From: an uncultured Lachnospiraceae bacterium
GTDB lineage: Bacteria > Bacillota > Clostridia > Lachnospirales > Lachnospiraceae
Assembly: GCA_910588845.1 (NCBI GenBank)
Contig: CAJURU010000008.1
Span: 67,408 to 131,407, forward strand
Direction: 5' to 3'
Length of the DNA: 64,000 nucleotides
Position 1 is the first letter of the stretch, and each line of letters begins with the position of its first letter. Shown here one piece after another: positions 26,554 through 33,455 of this stretch. The notes under the pieces were generated by a model that did not search any database, was not told the origin of the DNA, and saw only the letters and a program-made list of their open reading frames with translations. The translations under genes and the position numbers were made by a program.

Positions 26554-26560
26554 TGGAACT

Positions 26561-27088
26561 TCACCTTTCCGGAATATTTTCATACTGATTCATATAATCA
26601 TCCTCTTCCACTTCAAAGTACTCAATCTGTTCTTTCTGAGGATATACCATGCCAAGCTCATTCATTGCCCGCTGCCTGATATTTTCTAAATCTATGGAAT
26701 TACTTATTTTTTTCTGCGCCGCATCATTGTCGTTTTTCAGATTCAAAATCTCCTTCTCCAACCCTGCCACATTCTGTACGCTTTTGTTGAGATCCGACTG
26801 CAATTGCAGATAACAGGCAAACACCATCACCATCACAGCCATCGTTGCTGTCAGAAACAGCACATAGCCCGGGCTGATTTGCAGCGCACGCTCCCTGTTC
26901 TTCTGCACAGCGGCCCTGGTCTGACGTTCGCGCCTTCTCTGTTCCCGCTCTTCTTCCTGTTGTTCAACATACTCCTGATGTATCTGCTCCTTGCGCTGCG
27001 CAACCTGCGCCGCAAGCTCTCTTGCAGTATTTCCATCTATATATGCCCTGCTTGTCTCCCAGTATTGTAAATCTTCCTGCTGTCTCAT
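26561..27088 (-). CDS. ftsL: FtsL-like cell division protein
   Basis: A 175-residue bitopic protein. A long charged cytoplasmic part rich in Arg, Glu and Gln (about 70 residues) leads to one membrane segment (GYVLFLTATMAVMVMVFACY). Then comes a leucine-zipper-like coiled coil (LQSDLNKSVQNVAGLEKEIL), and the C-terminus contains IRQRAMNELGMVYP, a motif shared by FtsL and DivIC. Position after rsmH and before the PBP gene is the usual ftsL position. Sequence identity of FtsL proteins is low, so the call rests on topology and position. AGGAG precedes the ATG. Confidence 0.85.
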   Translation of the reverse strand: MRQQEDLQYWETSRAYIDGNTARELAAQVAQRKEQIHQEYVEQQEEEREQRRRERQTRAAVQKNRERALQISPGYVLFLTATMAVMVMVFACYLQLQSDLNKSVQNVAGLEKEILNLKNDNDAAQKKISNSIDLENIRQRAMNELGMVYPQKEQIEYFEVEEDDYMNQYENIPER

Positions 27089-27114
27089 AATCTCGTCTCC
27101 TAACTCTGATTTCT

Positions 27115-28053
27115 TTACTTCCGCTCAAATACCCTGAGCTTTGCGCTCTTCGCGCGGGGATTATACTCTATTTCTTCCTCTGACGGTACTGCCGGCTTCT
27201 TAGTCACAACCTTACCTGACGGTTTTTTGCCGCACACACATACCGGGAAGTCACTCGGGCATGTACATGGGTTCTCATTTTTCTTAAAAATGTTCTTTAC
27301 AATCCTGTCCTCCAGGGAATGGAAGGTAATAACACAAATCCTTCCTCCCGGATTCAACAGATGAATCATATCATCCAGAGAATCTTGCAGCACTTCCAAT
27401 TCCCGGTTAAGCTCAATCCTTATCGCCTGGAAAGTACGTTTCGCCGGATGCCCTCCCGCCATACGCACTTTCGCCGGAATTGCCGCTTTGATAATCTCCG
27501 TCAATTCGCCTGTCGTCTCAATATCTTTTTCCCCTCTCGCCGCCACAATATGCTTGGCAATGTTCTTTGCAAATTTATCCTCTCCGTAATCACGGATGAT
27601 TCGGTACAATTCCTGTTCGCTATAAGTATTAATCAAATCTCTTGCGGTGAACTGCCGCCGTTTGTCCATTCTCATATCTAAGGGCGCGTCCTCCACCCGA
27701 TAGGTAAAACCGCGGGTGGGATCATCCAACTGATAAGACGATACCCCCAAATCCAGCACAATCCCGTCTACTCTCGCAATTCCAACTTCCGCCAGTACCT
27801 CCTGCATTTCACAGTAATTGCCCCTGATAACCTGTATTTTGTCCTCAAACTCCGATAATCTCCTGGTCGCAGCCTTGATAGCGTCTTCATCCTGGTCAAT
27901 CCCGATAAACTTACCCTTTTTCGTCAAGCGTTTACATACTTCATAGGCATGTCCTCCTCCGCCTAACGTGCCATCCACATAGATTCCGTCCGGATTGATG
28001 TTCAAGTATTCCATTGTCTCTCTCAAAAGCACCGACTTGTGTTTGAATTCCAT
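27115..28053 (-). CDS. rsmH: 16S rRNA (cytosine(1402)-N(4))-methyltransferase
   Basis: The frame is open from 28119, but MEFKHKSVLL at 28053 has GGGGAG five bases upstream and matches the usual N-terminus. The SAM-binding motif GTLGGGGHAYE, DLGVSSYQLDDPTRGF and ITFHSLEDRIVKN are all diagnostic. The C-terminus holds a CTCPSDFPVCVCG cysteine cluster common in this family. About 312 residues. The enzyme N4-methylates C1402 in the ribosomal P site. It is the standard second gene of the dcw cluster after mraZ. Confidence 0.97.
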   Translation of the reverse strand: MEFKHKSVLLRETMEYLNINPDGIYVDGTLGGGGHAYEVCKRLTKKGKFIGIDQDEDAIKAATRRLSEFEDKIQVIRGNYCEMQEVLAEVGIARVDGIVLDLGVSSYQLDDPTRGFTYRVEDAPLDMRMDKRRQFTARDLINTYSEQELYRIIRDYGEDKFAKNIAKHIVAARGEKDIETTGELTEIIKAAIPAKVRMAGGHPAKRTFQAIRIELNRELEVLQDSLDDMIHLLNPGGRICVITFHSLEDRIVKNIFKKNENPCTCPSDFPVCVCGKKPSGKVVTKKPAVPSEEEIEYNPRAKSAKLRVFERK

Positions 28054-28146
28054 GAAATCTCCCCTTTCGCTATGCGATACCCTTCCGGTCCAAACCAAAG
28101 TCCCGGATACGCTATCCACTCTGTTAGTTCTCTCCTGGGTATATCA

Positions 28147-28578
28147 CTATATCACAAGTCCCAGGCTTGCCATGTGTTCTGCAATCTCCTCCACATCATC
28201 ATACTCGCTGGTCTCCTGCCATCTTTCTTTACTCCAGATTTCAATATGGTTTACGACGCCAGCTGATATAATTTCTTTCTCAATCCCTGCAAATTCTCTC
28301 AGGACTGCCGGAAGGAGCACGCGCCCCTGCTTGTCCACCTCACAGACTGTCGCGCCTGCAAAGAAGAATCTCGCAAACTTGCGGGCTTCCTTGGAGAACT
28401 GTGATACCTCACGGAATTTAGTCTCAATGAGCTTCCATTCTTCTGAAGAATACACGAACAAGCATCCATCCAGTCCCTTTGTCACCACAAATTCATCTCC
28501 CAACTGGTCTCTGAATTTGGAGGGAACTATCAGTCTGCCCTTTGCATCAACTGTGTGATTATATTCTCCCATGAACAT
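28147..28578 (-). CDS. mraZ: transcriptional regulator MraZ
   Basis: The likely start is the ATG at 28578 (MFMGEYNHTVDAKGR), eight bases after AAGG; GTG 28587 and ATG 28584 are in frame but too close to the site. 143 residues with the two SpoVT/AbrB-like halves: DAKGRLIVPSKFR near the N-terminus and DKQGRVLLPAVLRE in the second. MraZ is a ring-shaped DNA-binding protein that represses the dcw operon it heads. An array of CCACTTT repeats, spaced exactly ten bases, lies upstream at 28640-28687, matching the kind of operator reported for MraZ. Confidence 0.96.
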   Translation of the reverse strand: MFMGEYNHTVDAKGRLIVPSKFRDQLGDEFVVTKGLDGCLFVYSSEEWKLIETKFREVSQFSKEARKFARFFFAGATVCEVDKQGRVLLPAVLREFAGIEKEIISAGVVNHIEIWSKERWQETSEYDDVEEIAEHMASLGLVI

Positions 28579-28639
28579 CTGCATCACCTTCTGACTTAAG
28601 GTCTGTGGATGGATAAGCGTATGTTATCCACATTTTTAT

Positions 28640-28687
28640 CCACTTATCAACCACTTTAATCCATTTCTTACCACTTTCCTCCACTTT
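28640..28687 (-). promoter_or_regulatory. MraZ operator array
   Basis: On the minus strand, AAAGTGG occurs at 28681-28687, 28671-28677 and 28651-28657, with GAAATGG at 28661-28667 and a TAAGTGG one base out of phase at 28640. The period is ten bases, one helical turn. The known Mycoplasma MraZ site is AAAGTG(T/G)N3 in tandem. The array lies directly downstream of the -10 of the mraZ promoter. A DnaA-box-like TTATCCACA at 28624-28632 lies next to it. Confidence 0.65.
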
Positions 28688-28693
28688 CATTCC

Positions 28694-28722
28694 ATTCTAG
28701 CTTATTAGAGGGAAAATTGCAA
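28694..28722 (-). promoter_or_regulatory. sigma-A promoter of mraZ and the dcw cluster
   Basis: TTGCAA (28717-28722) and TAGAAT (28694-28699) on the minus strand with a 17-base spacer. It directly precedes the operator array, so bound MraZ would cover the transcription start. The remaining stretch 28723-28932 holds only a terminator and no gene. Confidence 0.65.
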
Positions 28723-28797
28723 TAGAAAATTACTTTTTAAAAGTTCACTATTCTCAGATTTATTACTGTTCTATTACCGATTTACCATTAGATCAAA

Positions 28798-28824
28798 AAA
28801 GAGCCCTGATATTCAAGGCTCTTT
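28798..28824. terminator. bidirectional-type hairpin terminator upstream of mraZ
   Basis: Stem AAAGAGCC/GGCTCTTT with an 11-base loop, A-rich on the left and T-rich on the right. It can end transcription of the Spo0E-like gene on the minus strand before the dcw promoter. Confidence 0.65.
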
Positions 28825-28932
28825 CTTTATTACCATATTCTATTGTTCTTTTCTCACCAATAAGCGCTCCCTAAGCTCTACCACAATCTGCCTCGCTCGT
28901 CTGTCAACGAGGCTCCAGACTATCCCATTCGC

Positions 28933-29121
28933 TCAGGTCATATACCCGCACTTCTCAAGGTGAAAGTTCTCTTTTGTATATCGCATGTAGTCTTCAATGA
29001 GACGGTCCAGACGAAGACTGGTCTGATAACACTCCTCAGCATCTATACCGTCTGCCACAACTACATCCAACTCTTTCCGTACGATCTCAATTTCTCTTTG
29101 CAGCTCACCTAATTTTTCCAT
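28933..29121 (-). CDS. Spo0E-like sporulation regulatory aspartyl-phosphatase
   Basis: The ATG at 29121 follows AGGAG by seven bases and is preferred over the open frame start at 29172. The 62-residue protein has two predicted helices and the family motif as TSLRLDRLIEDYM; the consensus is S-Q-x-L-D-x-L-I-x-x-Y. Spo0E-family proteins dephosphorylate Spo0A~P and delay sporulation. The Gln of the motif is Leu here. The gene has its own promoter at 29151-29179 and two perfect Spo0A boxes upstream (29209-29235), which suggests control by its own target. Confidence 0.8.
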   Translation of the reverse strand: MEKLGELQREIEIVRKELDVVVADGIDAEECYQTSLRLDRLIEDYMRYTKENFHLEKCGYMT

Positions 29122-29150
29122 CTCGCAGCTCCTTGTCTTTTGCATCATTA

Positions 29151-29179
29151 ATTGTAGACCCTTTTTATGCAAAAATCAA
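29151..29179 (-). promoter_or_regulatory. sigma-A promoter of the Spo0E-like gene
   Basis: TTGATT (29174-29179), 17 bases, TACAAT (29151-29156) on the minus strand, 30 bases before the start codon. Confidence 0.6.
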
Positions 29180-29208
29180 ACGAAAATCGCGATTTTTTTA
29201 CAGGAGAT

Positions 29209-29235
29209 TTCGACAGAAAAGGCTTTTATTCGACA
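29209..29235 (-). promoter_or_regulatory. two tandem Spo0A boxes
   Basis: TGTCGAA on the minus strand occurs at 29209-29215 and 29229-29235, both perfect and in the same orientation, with starts exactly 20 bases (two helical turns) apart. They lie about 65 to 92 bases upstream of the expected transcription start, a position typical for activation by Spo0A. Confidence 0.6.
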
Positions 29236-29240
29236 ATCTT

Positions 29241-29843
29241 TTAATTTGCTGCAACGCCTGGCTTCCTGGATGACCCTCTTTGAACCAGCAGAAGGACTGC
29301 TTCTACCACTTGATGGCAGAGAGACACAATCTGACGACAGTCTTCTTCGACAGTATTTTTCAATTTTATATATGCCTCATGCTTTTTCCTGATAAAGTTA
29401 CAAATTGCTTCCGTGCTGTTAAGGTTCTGCACAGACTTAAGAATGTGAGGCTGATTCCTCTTGGCCTCCCCACTCTGGATATAATCTTTCAAACTTTGTT
29501 TCAGGTGCTTTTCATAAATGCAGTGATCTTTCAGATTTCCGGTAAACGCAGCATTATGAGGAAAAGTAAAATAATCTGCAATATAGTGAATCATTTCGCC
29601 AAGATTGCGGTAAAATACCCGCATATTGATCTTGGATGATTGCCGAAGCTCCACCAGATTCTTCAGCTCATTCTGAATCTTAGGAAAGGTTCCTTCAATT
29701 TCGTGCTTCACTGTTAAAAAGGATGGCTTACAGTCCGGCAGGATACTTCCCAGATAAAAAGCCTTCTTATGCTTCACCAAATCCTGTTCTTCCAGACTGC
29801 CTACAATATACTTCGCCAATGATATATGAGATTTCTTACGCAT
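29241..29843 (-). CDS. zinc-dependent phospholipase C family protein
   Basis: A 200-residue protein of the zinc-dependent phospholipase C / S1-P1 nuclease fold (PF00882 type). Histidines and aspartates that could bind zinc occur in order: HISLAKYIV near the N-terminus, LGSILPDCKPSF, a KHEIEGTF segment, GEMIHYIADYFTFPHN and DHCIYEKHLKQ. There is no signal peptide, unlike secreted clostridial alpha-toxin, so a cytoplasmic role is likely. Such proteins are common in Lachnospiraceae, with unknown substrate. It has a promoter at 29882-29910. Confidence 0.85.
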   Translation of the reverse strand: MRKKSHISLAKYIVGSLEEQDLVKHKKAFYLGSILPDCKPSFLTVKHEIEGTFPKIQNELKNLVELRQSSKINMRVFYRNLGEMIHYIADYFTFPHNAAFTGNLKDHCIYEKHLKQSLKDYIQSGEAKRNQPHILKSVQNLNSTEAICNFIRKKHEAYIKLKNTVEEDCRQIVSLCHQVVEAVLLLVQRGSSRKPGVAAN

Positions 29844-29881
29844 TTCTTCCTCCTGTACTTCCCATTCTGCATTCCAGTCCT

Positions 29882-29910
29882 ATTCTACTTCCAGTTATAT
29901 GAGAATACAA
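29882..29910 (-). promoter_or_regulatory. sigma-A promoter of the phospholipase C-like gene
   Basis: TTGTAT (29905-29910), 17 bases, TAGAAT (29882-29887) on the minus strand. Confidence 0.6.
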
Positions 29911-29973
29911 GTACTTTCGTATGATTCTTTTGTAAATTTTTTGTAAACTTTTTATTGACAAAAAATGAATATG

Positions 29974-30291
29974 CTATTTGCAGTGACAATCAAAGCTTGC
30001 GCACTCCGTCTCTGCACAGCAGCAAGCGTTGCTTCCTGCAATGCCGATTTCATCCGCCTGGCACTTACAGCCCTCGTTAAAACGACATTTTTCTGCATGG
30101 CAGCCCACATGGGTATCCAGTGTTCCCTGCTGCACCGAATTCGTCATGCTCTCACTTCTCTCACGAAAACTCTCGCAGCAAGTTTCATTTGGTTTGCCTG
30201 CATCCTGCCCTCCTACCATAATATCGTTCTTAGAGCAGAGCTTGTCATCATTATACGCACAGTTTGTTACAGTACATTTTAAACGTGTCAT
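29974..30291 (-). CDS. DUF1540 domain protein (two cysteine motifs)
   Basis: A 105-residue protein rich in cysteine (about 16 residues). It has two copies of the DUF1540 pattern: KCTVTNCAYNDDKLC with a following CC near residue 38, and GCHAEKCRFNEGCKC with a later CCC. The spacing suggests metal binding, probably zinc, though this is not proven for the family. The protein is small, soluble and common in spore-forming Clostridia. It stands alone between the thrS terminator and the phospholipase C-like gene. GGAG-type ribosome-binding sequence (AAAGGAGATTTC) precedes the start. Confidence 0.9.
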   Translation of the reverse strand: MTRLKCTVTNCAYNDDKLCSKNDIMVGGQDAGKPNETCCESFRERSESMTNSVQQGTLDTHVGCHAEKCRFNEGCKCQADEIGIAGSNACCCAETECASFDCHCK

Positions 30292-30333
30292 TTTGAAATC
30301 TCCTTTCTCACGCCTTGTCTTGCGGCTACATAT

Positions 30334-30384
30334 TGATAAAAGAGCTGCCGTATCGTATGCTCTATCAGAAATACAACAGCTCCT
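30334..30384 (-). terminator. hairpin terminator of thrS
   Basis: Arms AGAGCTGCCGTAT and ATACAACAGCTCC (plus-strand view) form a 12-13-bp stem with two G-U pairs. On the minus strand TTTTATC follows. It lies 125 bases after the thrS stop and before the DUF1540 gene. Confidence 0.6.
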
Positions 30385-30508
30385 TTATCAGTATCAAGAG
30401 ATTTCCTGTTTTTTATACATGGCAAGAACTGCCGCTGCTTACAAAAAATTCATAAATTAATTTATTTGCCGGAAAACAGACAGATAAAACCGCAAATGGC
30501 TGTCCGCA

Positions 30509-32476
30509 TTATTTCTTCTCTTCCTGTACTTCCTCCCTGCGAATTTCCTTAGTACGAATTTCTTTACAAATCTGCTCAATAAACGCATCCAGAGATTTGG
30601 CGCCTTCGTCTCCCGCAAAACGGCTCCTCACAGATACCGTTTGCTGTTCTTCCTCCTGCTGGCCCACAACGAGCATATAGGGAAGTTTATCCAGGCGCGC
30701 CTCACGAATTTTATAACCAATCTTCTCCGAGCGGTTATCGACCGTACAGAGAATTCCGTTAGCTTTCAACTGTTTTTCAACTTGTGCGGCATAAGTTTCA
30801 TACTTGTCGGAAATCGGCAATACCCTTACCTGTTCCGGGCACAGCCACGTCGGAAATTTTCCTGCATACTTTTCTATGAGCCATGCCAGCGTGCGCTCAT
30901 AGCAGCCCATAGATGTCCTGTGAATGATATAAGGGCGTACCTTATCGCCGTTGGCATCAATATAATACATATCAAACTGCTCGGCAAGCAATGCGTCCCA
31001 CTGGATCGTAATCATTGTATCTTCCTTACCATAGACATTCTTGGCATTGATGTCAATCTTAGGTCCATAAAAAGCGGCTTCTCCCACATCTTCCGTAAAC
31101 GGAATCTCAAGTTCCACCATAATATTACGCATATGCTGCTGAGTTTCCTCCCAAACCTCTGGCTCTCCAATGTATTTTTCCCGGTTATCAGGGTCCCATT
31201 TTGAGAGATGGTATGTGACGTCCTCCTCCACGCCCAATGTAGACAGACAATATTTCGCCAAGGCAAGACACCGTTTGAATTCCTCCACCATCTGGTCTGG
31301 ACGTACAATCAGGTGCCCCTCAGAAATCGTGAACTGCCGTACACGGGTGAGCCCATGCATTTCGCCTGATTCCTCGTTGCGGAACAAGGTGGAAGTCTCA
31401 CCATAACGCAGAGGCAGATCACGGTAAGAATGCTGCTCTGCCTTATACACATAATATTGGAATGGACAGGTCATCGGCCGCAGCGCCAACACTTCTTTGT
31501 CCTTCTCCTCATCCCCGAGCACAAACATACCATCCGTATAGTGATCCCAATGACCGGATATCTTATATAAATCAGACTTCGCCATCAACGGGGTCTTGGT
31601 GCGGATATAGCCCCACTCATTATCCTCAAGGTCTTCAATCCAACGCTGCATAGTCTGAACCATCTTGGCGCCCTTGGGCATCAGGAGCGGCAAGCCCTGT
31701 CCAATGACATCGACCGTGGTAAATAATTTCATCTCACGCCCCAGCTTGTTGTGGTCGCGCTTTTTAATATCCTCTAAATGCTCCAAATACGCGTTTAACT
31801 CATCTTTGGCGGCAAACGCAGTTCCATAAATTCTCTGAAGCTGCGCTTTCTCAGAGTCACCCCGCCAATATGCCATTGAAGAGGAAATCAACTTGAACGC
31901 TTTAATCGGCTTTGTGCTCATCAGATGCGGTCCCGCACATAAATCGGTAAACCCTTCGCCCTGGCTGTAAAACGATATCTCTGCATCTTCCGGCAAATCT
32001 TCTATCAGCTCTACCTTATACGGCTCCTGCCTCTCCTGCATAAAACGAATTGCCTCTGCCCGCGGCAGCGTAAATTTTTCCAAACGGTTACCCGCCTTAA
32101 TGATCTTCTTCATCTCTTTTTCCAGCTTATCTAAATCCTCCCTGGAAAACGGTTCCGCCTCGAAATCATAATAAAATCCTTCCTCTATGGACGGCCCGAT
32201 AGCAAGTTTGGCCTCTGGAAACAAACGTTTTACTGCCTCCGCCAGCACATGGGAACAGGTGTGACGCACCGTGCGCAGCCCTTCTGCATCCTTCTGTGTC
32301 AGTATATTCAATTCGCTATCGCTGTCTACGATTGTCCGCAAATCGACAACCTCACCGTTTACTTCACCGGCACAAGCTGCTCTCGCCAAACCTTCGCTGA
32401 TATCTAAGGCAATATCATAGACGCTTTTTGCCTCGCTGTACTCCTTTACTGAGCCATCCTTCAATGTAATTTTCAT
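30509..32476 (-). CDS. thrS: threonyl-tRNA synthetase
   Basis: A 655-residue class II synthetase. It has the N-terminal TGS domain (MKITLKDGSVKEYS...), the editing domain beginning RHTCSHVLAEAVKRLFP, whose histidines hydrolyse Ser-tRNA(Thr), and the catalytic core. The core shows motif 2 (TSTLFRNEESGEMHGLTRVR), a zinc-site cysteine in RPMTCPFQ, motif 3 near RTSMGCYERTLAWLIE, and an anticodon-binding C-terminal domain (WLCPEQVRVLPISDKY). The long 5' leader is a T-box regulated by uncharged tRNA(Thr). The start follows AAAGGAG. Confidence 0.99.
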   Translation of the reverse strand: MKITLKDGSVKEYSEAKSVYDIALDISEGLARAACAGEVNGEVVDLRTIVDSDSELNILTQKDAEGLRTVRHTCSHVLAEAVKRLFPEAKLAIGPSIEEGFYYDFEAEPFSREDLDKLEKEMKKIIKAGNRLEKFTLPRAEAIRFMQERQEPYKVELIEDLPEDAEISFYSQGEGFTDLCAGPHLMSTKPIKAFKLISSSMAYWRGDSEKAQLQRIYGTAFAAKDELNAYLEHLEDIKKRDHNKLGREMKLFTTVDVIGQGLPLLMPKGAKMVQTMQRWIEDLEDNEWGYIRTKTPLMAKSDLYKISGHWDHYTDGMFVLGDEEKDKEVLALRPMTCPFQYYVYKAEQHSYRDLPLRYGETSTLFRNEESGEMHGLTRVRQFTISEGHLIVRPDQMVEEFKRCLALAKYCLSTLGVEEDVTYHLSKWDPDNREKYIGEPEVWEETQQHMRNIMVELEIPFTEDVGEAAFYGPKIDINAKNVYGKEDTMITIQWDALLAEQFDMYYIDANGDKVRPYIIHRTSMGCYERTLAWLIEKYAGKFPTWLCPEQVRVLPISDKYETYAAQVEKQLKANGILCTVDNRSEKIGYKIREARLDKLPYMLVVGQQEEEQQTVSVRSRFAGDEGAKSLDAFIEQICKEIRTKEIRREEVQEEKK

Positions 32477-32499
32477 TGTAATCTCCTTTCTTATTCCTA

Positions 32500-32788
32500 T
32501 TAAAAAAATGTCCCATACACTGCCAGCGGCAATGCATGGGACGTTATATACGCGGTTCCACCCTGCTTGTCCTGTCCCATAACCTGGGACAAAACCTCTC
32601 TTTTGACGATAACGGAGTCACCGTGCTCTATTAAAGCCGCTCCAAGGTGGTCTTCCACTGTTTCCTGTCAGGCCGCTTCCAGCACCGGGGTATTCACCCG
32701 CCGGCGGCCCTCTCTGCTTATGCCTGCAATCTGTTCCCGCGAGGCGCTCGACATTTCACAGCGTACTCTTCTTGTCATCGCTTTGTCT
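32500..32788 (-). promoter_or_regulatory. T-box leader of thrS
   Basis: On the minus strand the T-box AGGGTGGAACCGCGT lies at 32550-32564. After it comes a terminator stem GTCCCATACACTGCC/GGCAATGCATGGGAC (plus-strand view, 32510-32543) with seven T. Upstream are the GATGACAAGAAGAGTA element of stem I and an AGAGAGGG segment. A Thr codon ACC at 32649-32651, in GAAGACCACC, is the best specifier candidate. Uncharged tRNA(Thr) would stabilise the antiterminator and switch thrS on. Confidence 0.9.
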
Positions 32789-32795
32789 AGTTAGT

Positions 32796-32824
32796 ATTGT
32801 AGCCTCTTTCTCTCAATCTGTAAA
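32796..32824 (-). promoter_or_regulatory. promoter of the thrS T-box transcript
   Basis: TTTACA (32819-32824), 17 bases, TACAAT (32796-32801) on the minus strand, with the leader starting about seven bases later. Confidence 0.65.
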
Positions 32825-32917
32825 GAGAAAATTATTCTAAGTTTGCCCATTTTTTGTAATAACCTATATTTCAGTACCAAAAGGTCTTGCTGCCAAAAAC
32901 AACCTGGACATAGACTA

Positions 32918-33424
32918 CTATTTATTCTTTCCACAGCATTTCTTATACTTCTTGCCGCTTCCACAGGGGCATGGGTCATTCGGATATACCTTCTGCTCCT
33001 TGATAATCGTACCTGACTTCTTCTGTTCCAAATATAATCTGTGGCGCGTATCCTCGTCAAAGATGCTTTCCCATTGCGGAAGCTCGTAAAGCCAATCGGC
33101 CTTGGCATCCACCATATTCTTATAGAGCTTCTCCTTGTCAAAAGCAAGGCTGACTTTCGTGTCTTCGTCCATCTCCTCAATAGGATTGGCCTCTATCAAG
33201 CTCTCATTGATTCCATCCAGAAAACCGACCATCTCCATGAGCGTAATGCCATATTTCTCTGCCAGCTCTTTCACAGTTCCTTCGACTACTTCATCAGGAT
33301 TCTCCAGCAATATCTCATAAATACCTTTCTCCAGTAGAAAATATCTCTGCCAGAAACGCTGGATTTCTCCTTTGTTTGCCTCCTGGTTATAGGCAACGCT
33401 TCTCCACTCTTCTAATATTGACAT
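32918..33424 (-). CDS. SEC-C motif protein
   Basis: A 168-residue acidic protein. The C-terminal NDPCPCGSGKKYKKCCGK is a complete SEC-C zinc-binding motif (CxCx8CC), as found at the end of SecA and in many small proteins. The helical N-terminal part, about 140 residues with many Glu and Asp, matches a family common in Lachnospiraceae. Function is unknown; SEC-C motifs usually bind zinc and mediate contacts with proteins or ribosomes. It stands between the second chemoreceptor and thrS. AAAGGATGG upstream is a moderate ribosome-binding site. Confidence 0.9.
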   Translation of the reverse strand: MSILEEWRSVAYNQEANKGEIQRFWQRYFLLEKGIYEILLENPDEVVEGTVKELAEKYGITLMEMVGFLDGINESLIEANPIEEMDEDTKVSLAFDKEKLYKNMVDAKADWLYELPQWESIFDEDTRHRLYLEQKKSGTIIKEQKVYPNDPCPCGSGKKYKKCCGKNK

Positions 33425-33455
33425 CTCAATACCATCCTTTGCTATTTTTTAACAT

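Noticed and set aside
28600..28650. DnaA boxes as a possible replication origin
   Set aside because: No dnaA, dnaN or AT-rich unwinding region; the boxes overlap the mraZ leader and its operator array.
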